Both the position numbers and the translations under genes were made by a program. A model generated the notes under the pieces. It was given only the letters and a program-made list of their open reading frames with translations. It was not told where the DNA came from and searched no databases. Of a stretch of 64,000 nt of DNA, positions 1-9,338 are shown one piece after another. Numbering within the stretch: position 1 is the stretch's first letter; the number at the start of each line of letters is the position of its first letter. The DNA is taken from contig JADFQA010000005.1 in the NCBI GenBank assembly GCA_022562055.1, forward strand, positions 38,263 through 102,262, read 5' to 3'. The stretch is from Acidobacteriota bacterium. GTDB lineage: Bacteria; Actinomycetota; Acidimicrobiia; Spongiisociales; UBA5794.

Positions 1-1413
1 TCCGCAAGCGTCCTCGTGATCGAAATCGTGGCTGGACGGATGCTCGCTCCTTACGTTGGGGTCACACTCGAAACGTTTACAGGAATCATCGGCGTGATAC
101 TTGCGGGTATTGCGTGGGGAGCGTGGCTTGGCGGTAGGCTGGCGGACTCTCGTGACCCGACCGGAGTAATTGGTCCCGCACTTGCGGTTGGCGGCGTCGC
201 AGCGGCGCTGTCACCGTCCATCATCGATATCGTCGGCAGGTCGGTGGGCACCGATCCCATCTCGATTGTGTTTGCTGCCGGCACCGCGTTTCTCGTACCT
301 GCGATCGCGCTTTCCACGGTCGGGCCGTTGGTTGTAAAAGCCTCGCTGACATCGTTGGACGAAACCGGAGCCACTGTCGGCCGCTTCTCAGCAATCGGCA
401 CCGTCGGCGCAATCGCGGGCACATTTCTCGCCGGATTTGTTCTGCTTCGCATCTTCGGGACGCGTCAGATCGCGTTCGGTGTCGGCGTCCTTCTCGTTGC
501 GGTGGGTGTGGCCGTTATGGTGCGAGCGTCCGGGTGGAGGTCCGGAATCGGGCCGACCGCGGCGCTTCTTGCGGTGACCGGGCTTGCTGGGGTTGTCACG
601 AGTCCTTGCGAATTCGAGACCGAGTACGTGTGTCTGGCGGTCATTGTTGACGACGAACGTCCTACGGGACGCGAGATCTGGAGTGACATTTACAGAATCT
701 CGTACGTCGACGTCGAGGACGGCTCACACTTGGAGGCGCGCTACGCCCGCGCTATGGCACAGGTCGTCGACGGGACTTTCGCAGGTACCGTGCCACTGAG
801 TGCGTTGTACGTCGGTGGGGGAGGGTTCACAATTCCGCAATGGTTGCTGGTTACTCGCCCCGGTTCGACGAACACCGTTCTTGAGATCGACCAAATCATG
901 GTTGATGTCCTCGAGGACGAACTCGCATTTGATGCGAACCGGAATGGCAACACAACCCGCATCGGAGATGCCCGTCTGCTGATTGCCGACGAGGCTGCCG
1001 ACAGCTACGACATCGTGGTCGGTGACGCGTTCTCGGGCGCGACGGTGCCGTGGCACCTGACCACGGTCGAGTTTCTTGACGAGGTGCGCCGAGTGCTTCG
1101 CCCCGACGGTGTGTACGTCATAAACGTGATCGACTACCCGCCTCTGAGTTTTGTCCGAGCCGAGGTTGCCAGCTTCTCAATGGTGTTTCCGTACGTCGGT
1201 GCACTTGCCCCGTTGCGATATCTCGATGGTGAGGCCGGCGGAAACTTCGTCCTCGTCGCCTCAGATGCGCCGATCGCTGCGGCGTCAATCACCGTCTTGG
1301 TCGAGGACGGGAGTGGCCTGATCGTCGGGGGTGATGTGCTTGTATTCACAGACGGTGCCGCCCCGCTCACCGACAACTTTGCCCCCGCGGATCAGCTCAT
1401 CAGCCGACGCTAG
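1..1413 (+). CDS. Membrane-anchored spermidine-synthase-like protein (5' partial)
   Basis: The reading frame is open from base 1, so the true start lies upstream of the window; the GTG at 16 is only the first visible start codon. The N-terminal ~190 residues form several hydrophobic segments like the membrane part of fused MFS/spermidine-synthase proteins. The C-terminal half has a Rossmann-type methyltransferase/spermidine-synthase fold: a glycine-rich loop (ALYVGGGGFTIP), an acidic strand end (VLEIDQ) and a VVGDAF motif. The family is an aminopropyltransferase-like fold, but polyamine synthesis is not proven for membrane-fused members, so the substrate is unknown. It ends 24 bp before the convergent DUF1971 gene. 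Confidence 0.75.
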   Translation, partial: SASVLVIEIVAGRMLAPYVGVTLETFTGIIGVILAGIAWGAWLGGRLADSRDPTGVIGPALAVGGVAAALSPSIIDIVGRSVGTDPISIVFAAGTAFLVPAIALSTVGPLVVKASLTSLDETGATVGRFSAIGTVGAIAGTFLAGFVLLRIFGTRQIAFGVGVLLVAVGVAVMVRASGWRSGIGPTAALLAVTGLAGVVTSPCEFETEYVCLAVIVDDERPTGREIWSDIYRISYVDVEDGSHLEARYARAMAQVVDGTFAGTVPLSALYVGGGGFTIPQWLLVTRPGSTNTVLEIDQIMVDVLEDELAFDANRNGNTTRIGDARLLIADEAADSYDIVVGDAFSGATVPWHLTTVEFLDEVRRVLRPDGVYVINVIDYPPLSFVRAEVASFSMVFPYVGALAPLRYLDGEAGGNFVLVASDAPIAAASITVLVEDGSGLIVGGDVLVFTDGAAPLTDNFAPADQLISRR

Positions 1414-1437
1414 ACACTCGACGCCCCGGGGCAGGCT

Positions 1438-1764
1438 TCAATCGGTCTCAAACTCGGGTTGCTCAAGGCTGGTGTCTTGCCCGTAGGTCATGTACATCGT
1501 GATTGCGAACTCGACGTCGTCCGAATACGAGACACGGTGTTTCACGTTGGGGAGGATCACCATCTCACCGCCGGCCGAGACCACCAGGTTGCGCGGATTT
1601 TCGGCATCCTTCTCGACGAAATGTACGGTGCCTGCAGCCACCCGCAATTTGGCCCAGCACGTCGTTGCATGATCCGTCAGGAGGCGAGTGGGGACGGTGT
1701 CGGATGTGAACCACGGCGTCGTGCGACCCTCGACAAGACCGTCCGGCAAGGTGACGCTGTTCAT
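1438..1764 (-). CDS. DUF1971 (TehB/YeaR-like) small cupin-type protein
   Basis: The protein has 108 residues when started at the ATG at 1764, preceded by AGGAAGGACC; an in-frame extension to 1914 lacks such a site and overlaps the leuS leader. The N-terminus (LPDGLVEGRTTPWF) and the later LRVAAGTVHFVE and VLPNVKHRV-type strands match the TehB/YeaR-like domain, a small beta-barrel found alone or fused to tellurite-resistance methyltransferases. The length fits stand-alone YeaR-type proteins (about 110-120 residues). Its biochemical role is not established. It is convergent with the preceding gene and divergent from leuS. Confidence 0.7.
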   Translation of the reverse strand: MNSVTLPDGLVEGRTTPWFTSDTVPTRLLTDHATTCWAKLRVAAGTVHFVEKDAENPRNLVVSAGGEMVILPNVKHRVSYSDDVEFAITMYMTYGQDTSLEQPEFETD

Positions 1765-1897
1765 ACTGGTCCTTCCTCTATTGCCAGTATGGCCCACAAC
1801 GCCAGTGAGAACCAATGGTTTTCTTCGCGCGCCGATGCGGGGTTCACGATTCGTCGGACGGTTGGTACCCTTGCAGCTTCGCAAAGACGGACGGACC

Positions 1898-4336
1898 ATG
1901 GCGTCATACGACATTTCAGCGATCGAGAAGAAGTGGCAGGACCGCTGGGAAATCGCGGGAACTTCGCGTGTATCGAAAGATTCGGACCGGCCGAAATTCT
2001 ACAACCTTCAGATGTACCCGTACCCGTCGGGCGAGCTGCACATGGGTCACTTGCGCAACTACACCTACACTGACCTGTTGAGCCGCTATAAGACAATGCG
2101 CGGTTACAACGTGCTCGCTCCGATGGGGTGGGACTCCTTTGGCCTGCCAGCCGAGAACGCCGCAATCAAAACCGGGATTCACCCACGGGACTTCACTGAA
2201 ACGCAGATCGTGAAGATGAAACAACAGCTGCGTCGTCTCGGGAACGTGTACGACTGGGACCGTGAGGTGGCGACTCACCGTCCGGGCTACTACCGCTGGA
2301 CACAATGGATCTTTCTCCAGCTTTTTAACAAGGGATTGGCATACAAGAGCGATGCTCCGGTCAACTGGTGTCCGCAGGACCAGACGGTGCTCGCAAACGA
2401 GCAGGTCGTCAACGGCGAATGTGAACGGTGTGGGACCGTTGTTGTCAAGAGAGTCTTGTCGCAGTGGTTCTTCAAGATCACCGAGTATGCCCAACGGTTG
2501 CTCGACGACCTGGACACACTTCAAGACTGGCCTGACCGTGTTCGCACGATGCAACGAAACTGGATCGGGCGATCAGAAGGTGCCCAGTTTTCAATGGACA
2601 TCGCTGAACACCCTGAAGCGTCTGTCGAGGTGTACACCACCCGCCCGGACACAACGTTTGGCATGACGTTCGTCGTTCTTGCCCCCGAACATCCGCTTGT
2701 CGAGCAGCTCACCGTGGGGACCGACTTCGAAGCCCCAACCCGTGCCTTTGTGGCAGAGGTTTCGAAGGCTTCCGAGATCGATCGGATGTCCGCGGGTGCC
2801 GACAAACGTGGGATGTTCATCGGCGTCCATTGCACCAACCCAGTCAACGGTCGCCAGATCCCGGTATACATTGCGGACTACGTGCTCATGGGGTATGGGA
2901 CCGGTGCAATCATGGCCGTCCCCGGCCAGGACCAAAGAGACTGGGACTTCGCTACGAAGTTCGGCATCGAGATCATCCGCACAGTGCAGCCGCCTGGTGA
3001 TTTTGACGGTGAGGCATATACGGGCGACGGCCTTGTGATCAACTCAGAGTTCCTCGACGGTCTCGACATGAAAGCCGCCAAAGCCAAGATCATCGACTGG
3101 TTTGAGGAGCGGGGGAGCGGGGAGCGCACTGTCAATTTCAGGCTACGAGACTGGCTGATCTCTCGCCAACGGTACTGGGGTTGCCCGATACCGATCGTGC
3201 ACTGCAAGACCTGCGGCGCGGTCCCGGTCCCCGAGGACCAGCTTCCGGTGCTGCTGCCAGACGTTGAAGACTACAAACCGAAAGGCAAGTCGCCGCTTGC
3301 CGCGGTAGAGTCTTTTGTGCACACGTCTTGTCCGCAATGCGATGGACCCGCTCTGCGCGAGACAGACACGATGGACACATTCGTCGATTCGTCGTGGTAC
3401 TTCCTGCGGTACACCGACGCCCTCAACGAGGCAGCCCCATTTGATCGCGACGATGCCGACTACTGGATGGGAGTCGACCAATACATCGGCGGTGTCGAAC
3501 ACGCAATATTGCACCTGCTCTACGCGCGGTTTTTCACGAAGGTGTTCAACGACCTTGAAATGGTGTCGGTGACTGAGCCGTTCAAGGCTCTGTTCACCCA
3601 AGGGATGATCATCAAGGACGGCGCGAAGATGTCGAAGTCGAAGGGTAACGTCATCTCGCCCGACCGCTACTACGAGCGCTACGGCGCGGACTCCATCAGG
3701 TTGTACGAGCTGTTTATCGGTCCCGCGACCGACGACGCCGTGTGGAACGACAATGGTGTCGAAGGTACCTCAAGGTTTCTCGATCGTATCTGGCGGATGG
3801 GCACTGGCGCACTCGGCACCTTGGTCGAACGAGAGACCAATCAGACGGATGCCGAGATCATCAAAGTCGTGCACCGCACCGTGAAGAAAGTGACGCGCGA
3901 TATCGACCGGTTTGCATTCAACACTGCGGTTTCTGCGTTGATGGAATGTTCGAATGCCTTGGCCTCTTGGATGCGGTCCGACGATGGTGGCAACAGGTCC
4001 GTGTTCGATTCTGTCTTCCCGATGATCGTCAAGGTTCTCGCCCCCATGGCTCCACACGTGACGCACGAGTTGTGGGAGCGTGCAGGGAACGAGACCATGC
4101 TTGCGACCGAACCCTGGCCAGAATGGGATGAAGCGCTGGTCGCGGTCGACACCGTAACTCTTGTGATCCAGGTCAACGGCAAGCTGCGAGACCGTATCGA
4201 CGTGCCAGTCGAAATCACTAAGGACGAGGTGACGGATTTGGCGCTGAAATCTGCAAAGGTCCAGGCGATCCTTGACGGCGCGGAGCCGCGCATGGTAATC
4301 GCTAAGCCTCCTAAGATCGTAAACGTCGTCATCTGA
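1898..4336 (+). CDS. leuS: Leucyl-tRNA synthetase
   Basis: The 812-residue class I aminoacyl-tRNA synthetase charges tRNA-Leu in the cytoplasm. The ATG at 1898 gives the usual N-terminus (MASYDISAIEKKWQ); the longer open frame upstream crosses the divergent DUF1971 promoter and is not used. The HIGH-type motif is HMGHLRN near residue 50, the CP1 editing insert occupies the middle, and the KMSKSKGN motif lies near residue 577. A Cys pair sits in the zinc-ribbon-like region (CERCG). No clear Shine-Dalgarno sequence is visible. The stop codon overlaps the next start (TGATG), so leuS and the HExxH gene are probably translationally coupled. Confidence 0.97.
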   Translation: MASYDISAIEKKWQDRWEIAGTSRVSKDSDRPKFYNLQMYPYPSGELHMGHLRNYTYTDLLSRYKTMRGYNVLAPMGWDSFGLPAENAAIKTGIHPRDFTETQIVKMKQQLRRLGNVYDWDREVATHRPGYYRWTQWIFLQLFNKGLAYKSDAPVNWCPQDQTVLANEQVVNGECERCGTVVVKRVLSQWFFKITEYAQRLLDDLDTLQDWPDRVRTMQRNWIGRSEGAQFSMDIAEHPEASVEVYTTRPDTTFGMTFVVLAPEHPLVEQLTVGTDFEAPTRAFVAEVSKASEIDRMSAGADKRGMFIGVHCTNPVNGRQIPVYIADYVLMGYGTGAIMAVPGQDQRDWDFATKFGIEIIRTVQPPGDFDGEAYTGDGLVINSEFLDGLDMKAAKAKIIDWFEERGSGERTVNFRLRDWLISRQRYWGCPIPIVHCKTCGAVPVPEDQLPVLLPDVEDYKPKGKSPLAAVESFVHTSCPQCDGPALRETDTMDTFVDSSWYFLRYTDALNEAAPFDRDDADYWMGVDQYIGGVEHAILHLLYARFFTKVFNDLEMVSVTEPFKALFTQGMIIKDGAKMSKSKGNVISPDRYYERYGADSIRLYELFIGPATDDAVWNDNGVEGTSRFLDRIWRMGTGALGTLVERETNQTDAEIIKVVHRTVKKVTRDIDRFAFNTAVSALMECSNALASWMRSDDGGNRSVFDSVFPMIVKVLAPMAPHVTHELWERAGNETMLATEPWPEWDEALVAVDTVTLVIQVNGKLRDRIDVPVEITKDEVTDLALKSAKVQAILDGAEPRMVIAKPPKIVNVVI

Positions 4337-4770
4337 TGGTCAGTCGGCCGTCGTTCTCTGCCAACGAGCCGATTCTCCGCGCCGGAGTGTCGTTGGAAGC
4401 CGTCCGAGCTGCGCTGCCGCTAGTCGACCCCGAAGCCGTTCTGATTCGCCAGGCCGGCTTGCTGATGCGGCGCACATGGGCGCCCGGCATATTTGCCGTC
4501 ACGCTGCCGTGGGGGGTGTACGCCCATCCCAGGGTGATGTGGTGGTGGACCAGCGCGACACACGACGACGACCTCGTCGAACTGATCATTCATGAGCTCG
4601 TACACATTCAGCAACTGCGTTCGAACGGGACCGCAACACACGCGTTCAGATACGCCCGCGACTACCTGTCCGGCCGCAGCAAAGGCAAGACGCACCAAGA
4701 GGCATACGTCGGGATCCCTGCCGAAGTTGAAGCACGTGCGCTGGCGCACGAAATCGTCACACGTGGCTGA
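4336..4770 (+). CDS. Small HExxH metallopeptidase-like protein (DUF4157-like)
   Basis: The protein has 144 residues and no signal peptide. It contains a zinc-protease signature HELVHIQQ at about residues 86-93 and a downstream acidic stretch (PAEVEARALAHE) that could give the third zinc ligand, an arrangement seen in DUF4157-type gluzincin-like domains. The tryptophan-rich segment before the motif (VMWWWTS) is unusual. The start codon overlaps the leuS stop, and its 3' end overlaps the next gene by 8 bp, so the three form an operon. Peptidase activity is a family-level guess. Confidence 0.6.
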   Translation: MVSRPSFSANEPILRAGVSLEAVRAALPLVDPEAVLIRQAGLLMRRTWAPGIFAVTLPWGVYAHPRVMWWWTSATHDDDLVELIIHELVHIQQLRSNGTATHAFRYARDYLSGRSKGKTHQEAYVGIPAEVEARALAHEIVTRG

Positions 4771-5491
4771 GCACGCTGGCGACGAACTCGCTACGGACCA
4801 CCGGTTCCTTTCGGGGACCATGTGGTCGCTTTCGGCGGTGTTCGGGGCCGTCATCGGAGGTTTCTTCGGGGCCGTTGTCGTCTTCGCCGCTGTTGGTAGG
4901 TTGGCCGACGAGACCGTCGGCGTCGCGATTACAGCGGGAATGCAGCTCGTTACGTCGGCGGGCATCCTCTACGTACTGTCGCGCGGATGGCGTACCGACG
5001 ATTTTCCGCGCTCCGTCGGCCTCGTTGTGAAGCTCCATGACTGGTGGGCTTTCTTCGCGGGTTTTGCGCTCCAGATAGCCATCGTCCTGGCTGTTGTTGC
5101 TCCCACCCTCGCGCTGCTGGGGATCGAGCAGCCGGAGCAACAACAGATAGCCCAAATCATCGAGTCCTCGGCGAGCAAGTCAGGATTGATAGGACTGCTG
5201 TTCGTGACCGTTGTACTTGCGCCAGTCGTCGAAGAGGTTCTTTACCGGGGCGTGCTGCTGCGTGCAATCCTTCGCCTTGGATTGCGAGATCGGGCCGCAA
5301 TCGTGATCTCGGCAGCGGTATTTGCCAGCATTCACCTTGTTGATCCGCAGGCCGCGATTGTGGTGCCTGGCTTGTTTGTCCTCGGTCTCGTGCTCGCGCG
5401 CGTGACGCTGAAGACTGGCGATCTGTCGCGCGCAATCCTGTTGCACGCGGGGGTGAATTCGTTGGCGGCGATCGCGCTAATTCTTTCGTAG
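4763..5491 (+). CDS. CPBP-family intramembrane metalloprotease
   Basis: The 242-residue multi-pass membrane protein starts at the GTG at 4763, overlapping the previous gene; a longer open frame to 4592 lies antisense-like inside that gene and is rejected. It carries the CPBP (Abi/Rce1-type) motifs: EEVLYRG near residue 156, a second helix with FASIHL, and a late HAGVN segment. These supply the Glu/His residues of intramembrane type II CAAX-prenyl-protease-like enzymes. Bacterial members act in protein maturation or bacteriocin immunity; the substrate here is unknown. Confidence 0.8.
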   Translation: MAEHAGDELATDHRFLSGTMWSLSAVFGAVIGGFFGAVVVFAAVGRLADETVGVAITAGMQLVTSAGILYVLSRGWRTDDFPRSVGLVVKLHDWWAFFAGFALQIAIVLAVVAPTLALLGIEQPEQQQIAQIIESSASKSGLIGLLFVTVVLAPVVEEVLYRGVLLRAILRLGLRDRAAIVISAAVFASIHLVDPQAAIVVPGLFVLGLVLARVTLKTGDLSRAILLHAGVNSLAAIALILS

Positions 5492-5559
5492 CGAAGCTTA
5501 GGAGCGCACCGCTCTGGAAGCGATCGTTCGAGTCTGGTAGGTGTAGGGGTGCGGGTCTC

Positions 5560-6153
5560 GTGTGGTGGGTACGGAGAACTTCCATAGACTCCTCCTCTTT
5601 GCGAAACGGTATCGGAGCTGCCGCCCTGGTGGCCGCCGCCCTATTGGGTGGAGTTTGGTATGGGCTGCCGCAATCAGCACCAATACGTGCGCCGGTTACA
5701 ACTTCGGGTGAAAGTGGCGCCGTCGTACGATCCGTCGTCACGGTGCATGTGTCTGGGCAGGTGGTTTCTCCCGGTTTGGTCTTGCTTCCGGGTGATGCAC
5801 GGGTGGCGGACGCGGTCGCCGCCGCAGGAGGCGCGACACGGTGGGCGGCACTAGATCAGCTCAACCTTGCGCAACCGATTCGCGACGGCGAACGTCTTGT
5901 GGTGCCCGATGCTCGGCGCCTCCTTGAAGGAGCAGATCACGGCACGCCCTCTGGTTCTTCGGCCGTGGACCTAAACGCCGCGACCGCAGTTGAACTGCAA
6001 ACTCTCACAGGCGTCGGCCCGGTGTTGGCCGAGAGGATCGTTGCCTATCGAGAAGCGACCGACGGATTCGACACCGTAGAGGGCCTGCTCGACGTGCCGG
6101 GTATCGGCGAGGCGAAGCTCGCCGCGATGCGTGACGACATCATTGTCCGGTAG
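5560..6153 (+). CDS. comEA: Competence protein ComEA, DNA-binding
   Basis: The 197-residue membrane-anchored DNA receptor for transformation has one N-terminal membrane segment (about residues 17-35). It is followed by an SLBB domain (VHVSGQVVSPGLVLLPGDARV, about 62-110, written here in part) and a C-terminal double helix-hairpin-helix domain: LNAATAVELQTLTGVG and LLDVPGIGEAKLAAM. The start is a GTG at 5560; the ribosome site is weak, so the exact start is uncertain. The gene overlaps comEC by 23 bp, the standard comEA-comEC arrangement. Confidence 0.9.
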   Translation: MWWVRRTSIDSSSLRNGIGAAALVAAALLGGVWYGLPQSAPIRAPVTTSGESGAVVRSVVTVHVSGQVVSPGLVLLPGDARVADAVAAAGGATRWAALDQLNLAQPIRDGERLVVPDARRLLEGADHGTPSGSSAVDLNAATAVELQTLTGVGPVLAERIVAYREATDGFDTVEGLLDVPGIGEAKLAAMRDDIIVR

Positions 6154-8296
6154 CTTGTACCGTGAGCGCAACCGAATTCGCACACCGGGCGAACGACAGC
6201 AGCGTCAGTTCGTCGTAGCTGTCCTGGTTGTCTGGCTGGCGTCCGCGGCAGGGCAGACCGGGACTCAGTTCTATATCGGGGCTGTGTCCGTGGTCATCGG
6301 CGCGCTTGCAATCCTGGGGCGGAGACTTCTCGCCGTTCTGTGTCTGGTCGGTGTTCTCACAGGCATGGCCGCCGGACAACGGGCCCTGGTCGCGGCGGCT
6401 GCTGAGTGGGATGGAGTCGGGGTCGTGACCGGCACCGTCGTACTGACAACCACATCGCCCGAGATCGGTTTTCTGCTTCGGCCGACGATGCTCGATCGTG
6501 ACGACGTTGTCACACGGTGGAGCGGCCAGGTGATGTTCGTTGTCGCTGACACGGTGCCGGCCGTCGACGCGATAGTGGCTGTTCGCGGTGCATCCACGAA
6601 CAGGCCCCGATGGGTCGGGGGTCGCACCATCACAACGACGGTGCGATCGCGGCATGTCGAGATTGTCGCGCCACCACGGCCATGGTTTGTGGTCGGGAAC
6701 AACATCCGGTCCAGAGTGGGTGAGGTTGTGACAGCCTCGCAACGACCCGGTGCGGGGCTGCTGCTCGGATTCCTCACTGGGGACACCTCACACATCTCGA
6801 AGCGAACCCTCGACGACATGAAACGTAGCGGGCTCACCCACGTCGTCGCGGTATCGGGGAGCAATGTTGCGCTGTTCCTCACCGGGATTTGGTTGGTCGC
6901 CAGCGCGTTGCGATTGTCAGCCACCCTACGACATGTGTTGAGCGTTGTCGGAGTCTGGGCCTTCGTCATAGCAACGCGCTGGGAGCCATCGGTAATTCGT
7001 GCATCAGTGATGGTCAGCCTGGTGCTGCTCGCTCGACTCGTGGGTGTGCCGCTTGATGGCGTCCGAGCGTTGTCCCTCGCCGTCATAGCCTCATTACTTG
7101 TCGCGCCAGAGCTTGCCGGCAACGTCGGTTTCCAGCTTTCGGTTGCTGCGACCGCCGGGATCATGTTGTCGGGCGTACTTTGGCGGGGGCGCACGCCGTC
7201 ATGGTTGTGGCGACCTCTAGCCGTAGCTGTTGCGGCACAGGGCGCGGTCATGCCGATCCTCCTATGGCAGTTTGGTGCGGTGCCCCTGATAAGTCCGCTG
7301 GTGAACGTGGTCGCTGGTCCCGTGGTCGCAGTTTCCACGGCCGCCGGTGCGCTCGGTGCCGTTGCTGGGAATGCCATTCTCGTCGACGTCGGATCTCGGG
7401 GTGCAGAAATCGTGATCTGGTTCGCAGCGTTCGCTGCTCGATGGCCGCAGCTTTCCGTGGCCGGTGTTGGTGCTGTGGCCAGTGTCGTGTTCCTATTGCG
7501 GTGGCGGCGGTTCGCGTGGGTGACCGCAATCGCGGTGCTTGTCGCTGTTGCTGTCCTCACGCGTCCGGTCGGTCCACCGAGCGAGCCAACGGCAACATTC
7601 TTGAACGTCGGTCAGGGAGACGCGACGCTGCTCCGCTCACCCGACGGGGCCGTAGTGCTCATCGACGGCGGGGCGGACCCTTCGGTGTTGCTCACAGCGC
7701 TACGCAAGCGCGGGGTCGATCGTCTTGACCTTGTCATCGGCACCCATGCCGACTCTGACCATATTGGTGCGCTCGTCGATGTCATAGCGACGTTGCAAGT
7801 GAAGCGAATGTGGGTTCCCGCAATGCAGCCGTCCGCACCGCTTATGAGCGAGCTCATTGCTACCGCGCGGCGGCGAGGAGTGTACATCGAAGAGGTCCAA
7901 GTGGGGGATCTCATCACAGTGGGGGAATTTTCGTTGCGGGTACTCGGCCCTTCGCGGCGTTTCAAAGCCGAAAATGACGGCTCGGTAGTCACGTGGGTAA
8001 CGGCAGATGGAGTGTCGCTCCTGCTCGCGGGGGATATCGGAGGGTTCGGTCAAGCGGAGCTTCCACCGCTACATCCTGATCTGTTGCTCGTGCCGCACCA
8101 CGGGTCGAACACCACCGATCTTGCGTGGCTTGAGCAGACGGCAACTGGTGTACCCGTCGTGATAAGCGTCGGCGACAACGACTACGGGCACCCAACATCG
8201 GATGTGCTCGAAGCACTCTCTCGGGCAGGCGCCGTCGTCTACCGAACCGACATCGAGGGTGATATCGTCATGGCGTTCTCATCCGGCGAGGAGTAA
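6131..8296 (+). CDS. comEC: DNA internalization protein ComEC/Rec2
   Basis: The 721-residue polytopic membrane protein forms the channel that takes up single-stranded DNA. Layout: N-terminal membrane helices and the ComEC N-terminal OB-like region, the competence core with the HVVAVSGSNVALFL motif near residue 240, further helices, and a C-terminal metallo-beta-lactamase-type domain from about residue 490 (FLNVGQGDATLL, LIDGG, GTHADSDHIGAL). The zinc-binding HxDxDH residues are intact, suggesting a nuclease-type domain. With comEA it indicates natural transformation capacity, although no pilus genes are in this window. Confidence 0.95.
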   Translation: MTTSLSGSLYRERNRIRTPGERQQRQFVVAVLVVWLASAAGQTGTQFYIGAVSVVIGALAILGRRLLAVLCLVGVLTGMAAGQRALVAAAAEWDGVGVVTGTVVLTTTSPEIGFLLRPTMLDRDDVVTRWSGQVMFVVADTVPAVDAIVAVRGASTNRPRWVGGRTITTTVRSRHVEIVAPPRPWFVVGNNIRSRVGEVVTASQRPGAGLLLGFLTGDTSHISKRTLDDMKRSGLTHVVAVSGSNVALFLTGIWLVASALRLSATLRHVLSVVGVWAFVIATRWEPSVIRASVMVSLVLLARLVGVPLDGVRALSLAVIASLLVAPELAGNVGFQLSVAATAGIMLSGVLWRGRTPSWLWRPLAVAVAAQGAVMPILLWQFGAVPLISPLVNVVAGPVVAVSTAAGALGAVAGNAILVDVGSRGAEIVIWFAAFAARWPQLSVAGVGAVASVVFLLRWRRFAWVTAIAVLVAVAVLTRPVGPPSEPTATFLNVGQGDATLLRSPDGAVVLIDGGADPSVLLTALRKRGVDRLDLVIGTHADSDHIGALVDVIATLQVKRMWVPAMQPSAPLMSELIATARRRGVYIEEVQVGDLITVGEFSLRVLGPSRRFKAENDGSVVTWVTADGVSLLLAGDIGGFGQAELPPLHPDLLLVPHHGSNTTDLAWLEQTATGVPVVISVGDNDYGHPTSDVLEALSRAGAVVYRTDIEGDIVMAFSSGEE

Positions 8297-8306
8297 GCCG
8301 TCCACC

Positions 8307-9323
8307 ATGCCCGAATCCGTAACACCGGACGTCCCGATTCTGACAATTCTTGGTCCGCGTGACGCAGGCCCAGGTGAACGAAGCCAGATGCTGGAGAAAG
8401 CCCGCGAAGTGCTCAAGAGTTACGGAGCGGATGAGATCACCCGAGTCGATGTGCCCGCCAAGGGCGCCGGGGAGGAGTCGGAGACGAGCACTTTACGGGT
8501 CCCCATCCAGAACGCAGTCCCCGCGTTCCAGAGTGGGTCATTGTTCGGCGAGCGAACGGGTGTCCTCGTGATGGATGCCCAACAACTCTTGAAAGCTGAG
8601 GCCATAGTCCTCGCCGATCTCTGTACGGTTCTCGACGGTGATGCGGTGGTCGTGGTGTTTGTGTCTGCCGGGGCGATACCTGCGCCGCTCGGCGGCAAGC
8701 TCAAAAAGATTGCCCAATCAATCACGATCAAGAAGATGCGCGAACGCGACGCTTCTGACTGGTTGCACCAGGCCGCGCGGGACCGAGGTGTTCGGGTCAC
8801 CAAGGGTGCGACTGCTGCTTTTGTCCAGAGGTTCGGCTCCAATATCGCTGCCATGGGTCAGGCGCTTGATCAGCTCGCCATCGATCACGACGAGATCACC
8901 GAGGACGTAGTTCTCGATCGTTTCCGTGAACGCCCCGATGAGCCGATGTGGTACTACGCCGACGCATTGGCCGCCGGTGACCACGGCGTGGCACTGCGTC
9001 GTCTGTCCGATTTTCTCATCCACGGCCACCCCCTCCAGCTACTGGCATTTATTGAAAACGACCTCAAGCGCCGTTCGCTGGCCGCAGCGGCACCTGACCA
9101 AACAACGTTTGCTCAGTGGGTCGGACAGAGCGCCGAGTCCTACCCGGTGAAGAAAGCCTGGCAACGTCGGTCGCATGTGGGTTCATCCAATCTTGCGCTC
9201 GCACTCAGTGCAGTAGCGCGCGCCGACCTGACCCTTAAAACAGCGCCGGAAGTGACCCACCGAGTGACGATGGAACGTCTCACAGTTGCCTTGTCAAGAT
9301 GGTACGGCCGCCCGAACAGATAG
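8307..9323 (+). CDS. holA: DNA polymerase III subunit delta
   Basis: The 338-residue clamp-loader subunit starts at the ATG at 8307, just after comEC; the upstream open frame inside comEC is not used. The middle shows the delta-fold features: FQSGSLFGERTGVLV, a serial strand with AVVVVFVSAG, the KKMRERDASDWL stretch, and the C-terminal helical domain (PLQLLAFIENDLKRRSLAA). It follows comEC directly, as holA does in many bacteria. Confidence 0.92.
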   Translation: MPESVTPDVPILTILGPRDAGPGERSQMLEKAREVLKSYGADEITRVDVPAKGAGEESETSTLRVPIQNAVPAFQSGSLFGERTGVLVMDAQQLLKAEAIVLADLCTVLDGDAVVVVFVSAGAIPAPLGGKLKKIAQSITIKKMRERDASDWLHQAARDRGVRVTKGATAAFVQRFGSNIAAMGQALDQLAIDHDEITEDVVLDRFRERPDEPMWYYADALAAGDHGVALRRLSDFLIHGHPLQLLAFIENDLKRRSLAAAAPDQTTFAQWVGQSAESYPVKKAWQRRSHVGSSNLALALSAVARADLTLKTAPEVTHRVTMERLTVALSRWYGRPNR

Positions 9324-9338
9324 CCCATCCAACGCGTT

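Noticed and set aside
1765..1897. T-box or leucine attenuator before leuS
   Set aside because: No run of Leu codons in a short leader frame and no alternative hairpins were found.
6271..7560. Long minus-strand open frame of 429 codons inside comEC
   Set aside because: It is an antisense shadow of a well-supported comEC; its translation is Thr/Arg/Ala-rich low-complexity sequence without family features.
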